Positions 6,478 to 7,322 of a DNA stretch of 7,322 bases are shown here, in pieces. The stretch's first letter is position 1. The number at the start of each line of letters is the position of its first letter. The position numbers and the translations under genes were made by a program. The stretch is from positions 1 to 7,322 of the forward strand of contig JAJZFE010000357.1 in the NCBI GenBank assembly GCA_021798655.1, read 5' to 3'. The notes beneath the pieces are model-generated. The model was not told the origin of the DNA, searched no databases, and saw only the letters and a list, made by a program, of their open reading frames with translations. Source of the DNA: Acidobacteriota bacterium. GTDB taxonomy: Bacteria > Acidobacteriota > Terriglobia > Terriglobales > Acidobacteriaceae.

Positions 6478-6492
6478 TAACCAAAACCGTTC
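6478..6492. repeat. 15-bp direct repeat, right copy
   Basis: TAACCAAAACCGTTC, a perfect copy of 6360-6374 at a distance of 118 bp. It lies 6 nt before the terminator stem. Removing one repeat copy plus the 103-bp segment would restore a stop codon followed directly by the terminator. Confidence 0.8.
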
Positions 6493-6498
6493 AACACC

Positions 6499-6540
6499 AA
6501 ACATTGAAGGCAGTCTCCTCGGAGACTGCCTTCAATGTTT
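6499..6540. terminator. bidirectional terminator between convergent genes
   Basis: A perfect 20-bp inverted repeat (6499-6518 with 6521-6540) has a 2-nt spacer, practically a 4-nt CTCG loop. The arm starts AAACATTGAAGG, so transcripts from either direction meet a GC-containing stem ending in a TTT run (ATGTTT on both strands). It sits between the DUF3761-like gene and the minus-strand threonine synthase gene, whose stop is at 6557, and can serve both. Confidence 0.85.
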
Positions 6541-6556
6541 CTCTCTCGATACGCTG

Positions 6557-7322
6557 CTACACCGGCGTAATGATCCCGCCCACAGGCAGCGACGTCGGCA
6601 GCGTCCCCGGCCGCTTGAGCCGCATCGCCTCAGCGGTCATATCGGTGTACTTCAATCCTGCGCCGGTGTTGAACAGCACCACACGCTCACCGCGCCGGAT
6701 CTCGCCGCTCGCCAGCAGCGAGTCGTACGCAGCCGTAGCCGCCGCTCCCTCCGGCGATAAAAAGATGCCTTCTTCCTTCGCCCAATCCAGAATCGACGCC
6801 AGGATCGCCGCATCGTCCGAGCTGACCGCGCGGCCGCCCGACGCCCGCACAATCTCCAGGATGATCGCATCGCCGTAGGGCTTCGGCACCCGCAGCCCGG
6901 CTGCAAACGTCGCCGCATTCGCAAAGAACTCGCTGCTCTCCTTGCCTGCCTCAAACGCTGTCGTCACCGGCGCACAACCTGCGGCCTGCAGCGCATACAT
7001 CCGCGGCCGCTTGCCGCTCACCCAGCCCATCTGCTCCATCTCCTCGAACGCCTTCCACATCCCGATCAGCCCGACTCCGCCGCCCGTCGGATAGAACACC
7101 GCATCCGGATACTCCCACCCAAGCTGCTCCACCAGCTCGTAGCCCATCGTCTTCTTGCCCTCCACGCGAAACGGCTCCTTCAGCGTGGAGATATCGAACC
7201 ACACATCCTCTGCCGCCACGCCACTCTCGCGCTGCGCCTTGATGCGCTCTCCCACCATGCGCGCGCAGTCCGAGATCAGCCCATCGACCATCGTCACCTC
7301 AGCGCCATACACCACGCCCTCC
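6557..7322 (-). CDS. thrC: threonine synthase-like PLP enzyme, C-terminal part (5' end outside window)
   Basis: The frame is open from the right edge to the stop at 6557-6559, giving 254 residues of the C-terminal part. A GTG at 7313-7315 is an internal valine codon, not a start, because the frame continues (…EGVVYGAEVTMVDG). The sequence carries features of fold-type II PLP enzymes. FRVEGKKTMGYELVEQLG corresponds to the EGQKT region of threonine synthases, YPTGGGVGLIGMWKAFEEM contains the Gly-rich cofactor phosphate-binding loop, and LSPEGAAATAAYDSLLASGEI and LFNTGAGLKY are the usual C-terminal motifs. Threonine synthase converts O-phosphohomoserine to threonine in the cytoplasm. The catalytic lysine would lie upstream and is not visible. 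Related threonine dehydratases or other threonine synthase-like proteins cannot be excluded. Confidence 0.82.
   Translation of the reverse strand, partial: EGVVYGAEVTMVDGLISDCARMVGERIKAQRESGVAAEDVWFDISTLKEPFRVEGKKTMGYELVEQLGWEYPDAVFYPTGGGVGLIGMWKAFEEMEQMGWVSGKRPRMYALQAAGCAPVTTAFEAGKESSEFFANAATFAAGLRVPKPYGDAIILEIVRASGGRAVSSDDAAILASILDWAKEEGIFLSPEGAAATAAYDSLLASGEIRRGERVVLFNTGAGLKYTDMTAEAMRLKRPGTLPTSLPVGGIITPV

Overview
The window is a GC-rich bacterial chromosome segment with C-heavy third codon positions. It most likely comes from an acidobacterium (Terriglobia/Acidobacteriaceae type). That placement is inference. It rests on the style of the secreted M13 peptidase, the DUF3761-type secreted protein and the short GTCATTCC...GGAATCTGC intergenic repeats; no rRNA or other firm marker is present.

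Layout, left to right. (1) A sigma70-like promoter and ~110-nt leader precede rpsT (ribosomal protein S20, + strand), which ends at a strong hairpin terminator. (2) A convergent minus-strand gene (557-2242) encodes an exported 561-residue protein of unknown function with beta-propeller-like segments. (3) Divergent from it, across a 102-bp gap, is a full-length secreted M13 (neprilysin/PepO-like) zinc metallopeptidase (2345-4432), closed by a 13-bp-stem terminator. (4) A ~400-bp intergenic region holds that terminator, a cluster of three TTTGTCATTCC repeat units, a perfect TATAAT box and a leader whose G-rich ribosome-binding segment could be masked by a hairpin. (5) An EamA/DMT ten-helix inner-membrane transporter follows (4836-5765). 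(6) A small secreted two-domain protein follows (5859-6362): a DUF3761-like N-terminus, an Ala/Pro linker and a YHCP-containing C-terminal domain. (7) A 194-bp convergent intergenic region holds a repeat element bracketed by 15-bp perfect direct repeats and then a perfect 20-bp-stem terminator. (8) The C-terminal part of a PLP-dependent threonine synthase-like enzyme lies on the minus strand and runs off the right edge.

The genes do not form an obvious pathway or operon. Each has its own promoter-like or terminator-like signals and they appear independently transcribed. Three of the six (the propeller-like protein, the M13 peptidase and the DUF3761 protein) carry export signals, and the transporter is an inner-membrane protein. 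I see no CRISPR array, phage genes, transposase, toxin-antitoxin or defence system, tRNA or rRNA. The most informative non-genic signal is the small repeat element at 6375-6477. It looks like an insertion between a stop codon and its terminator, and a related shorter copy lies about 1.8 kb upstream.
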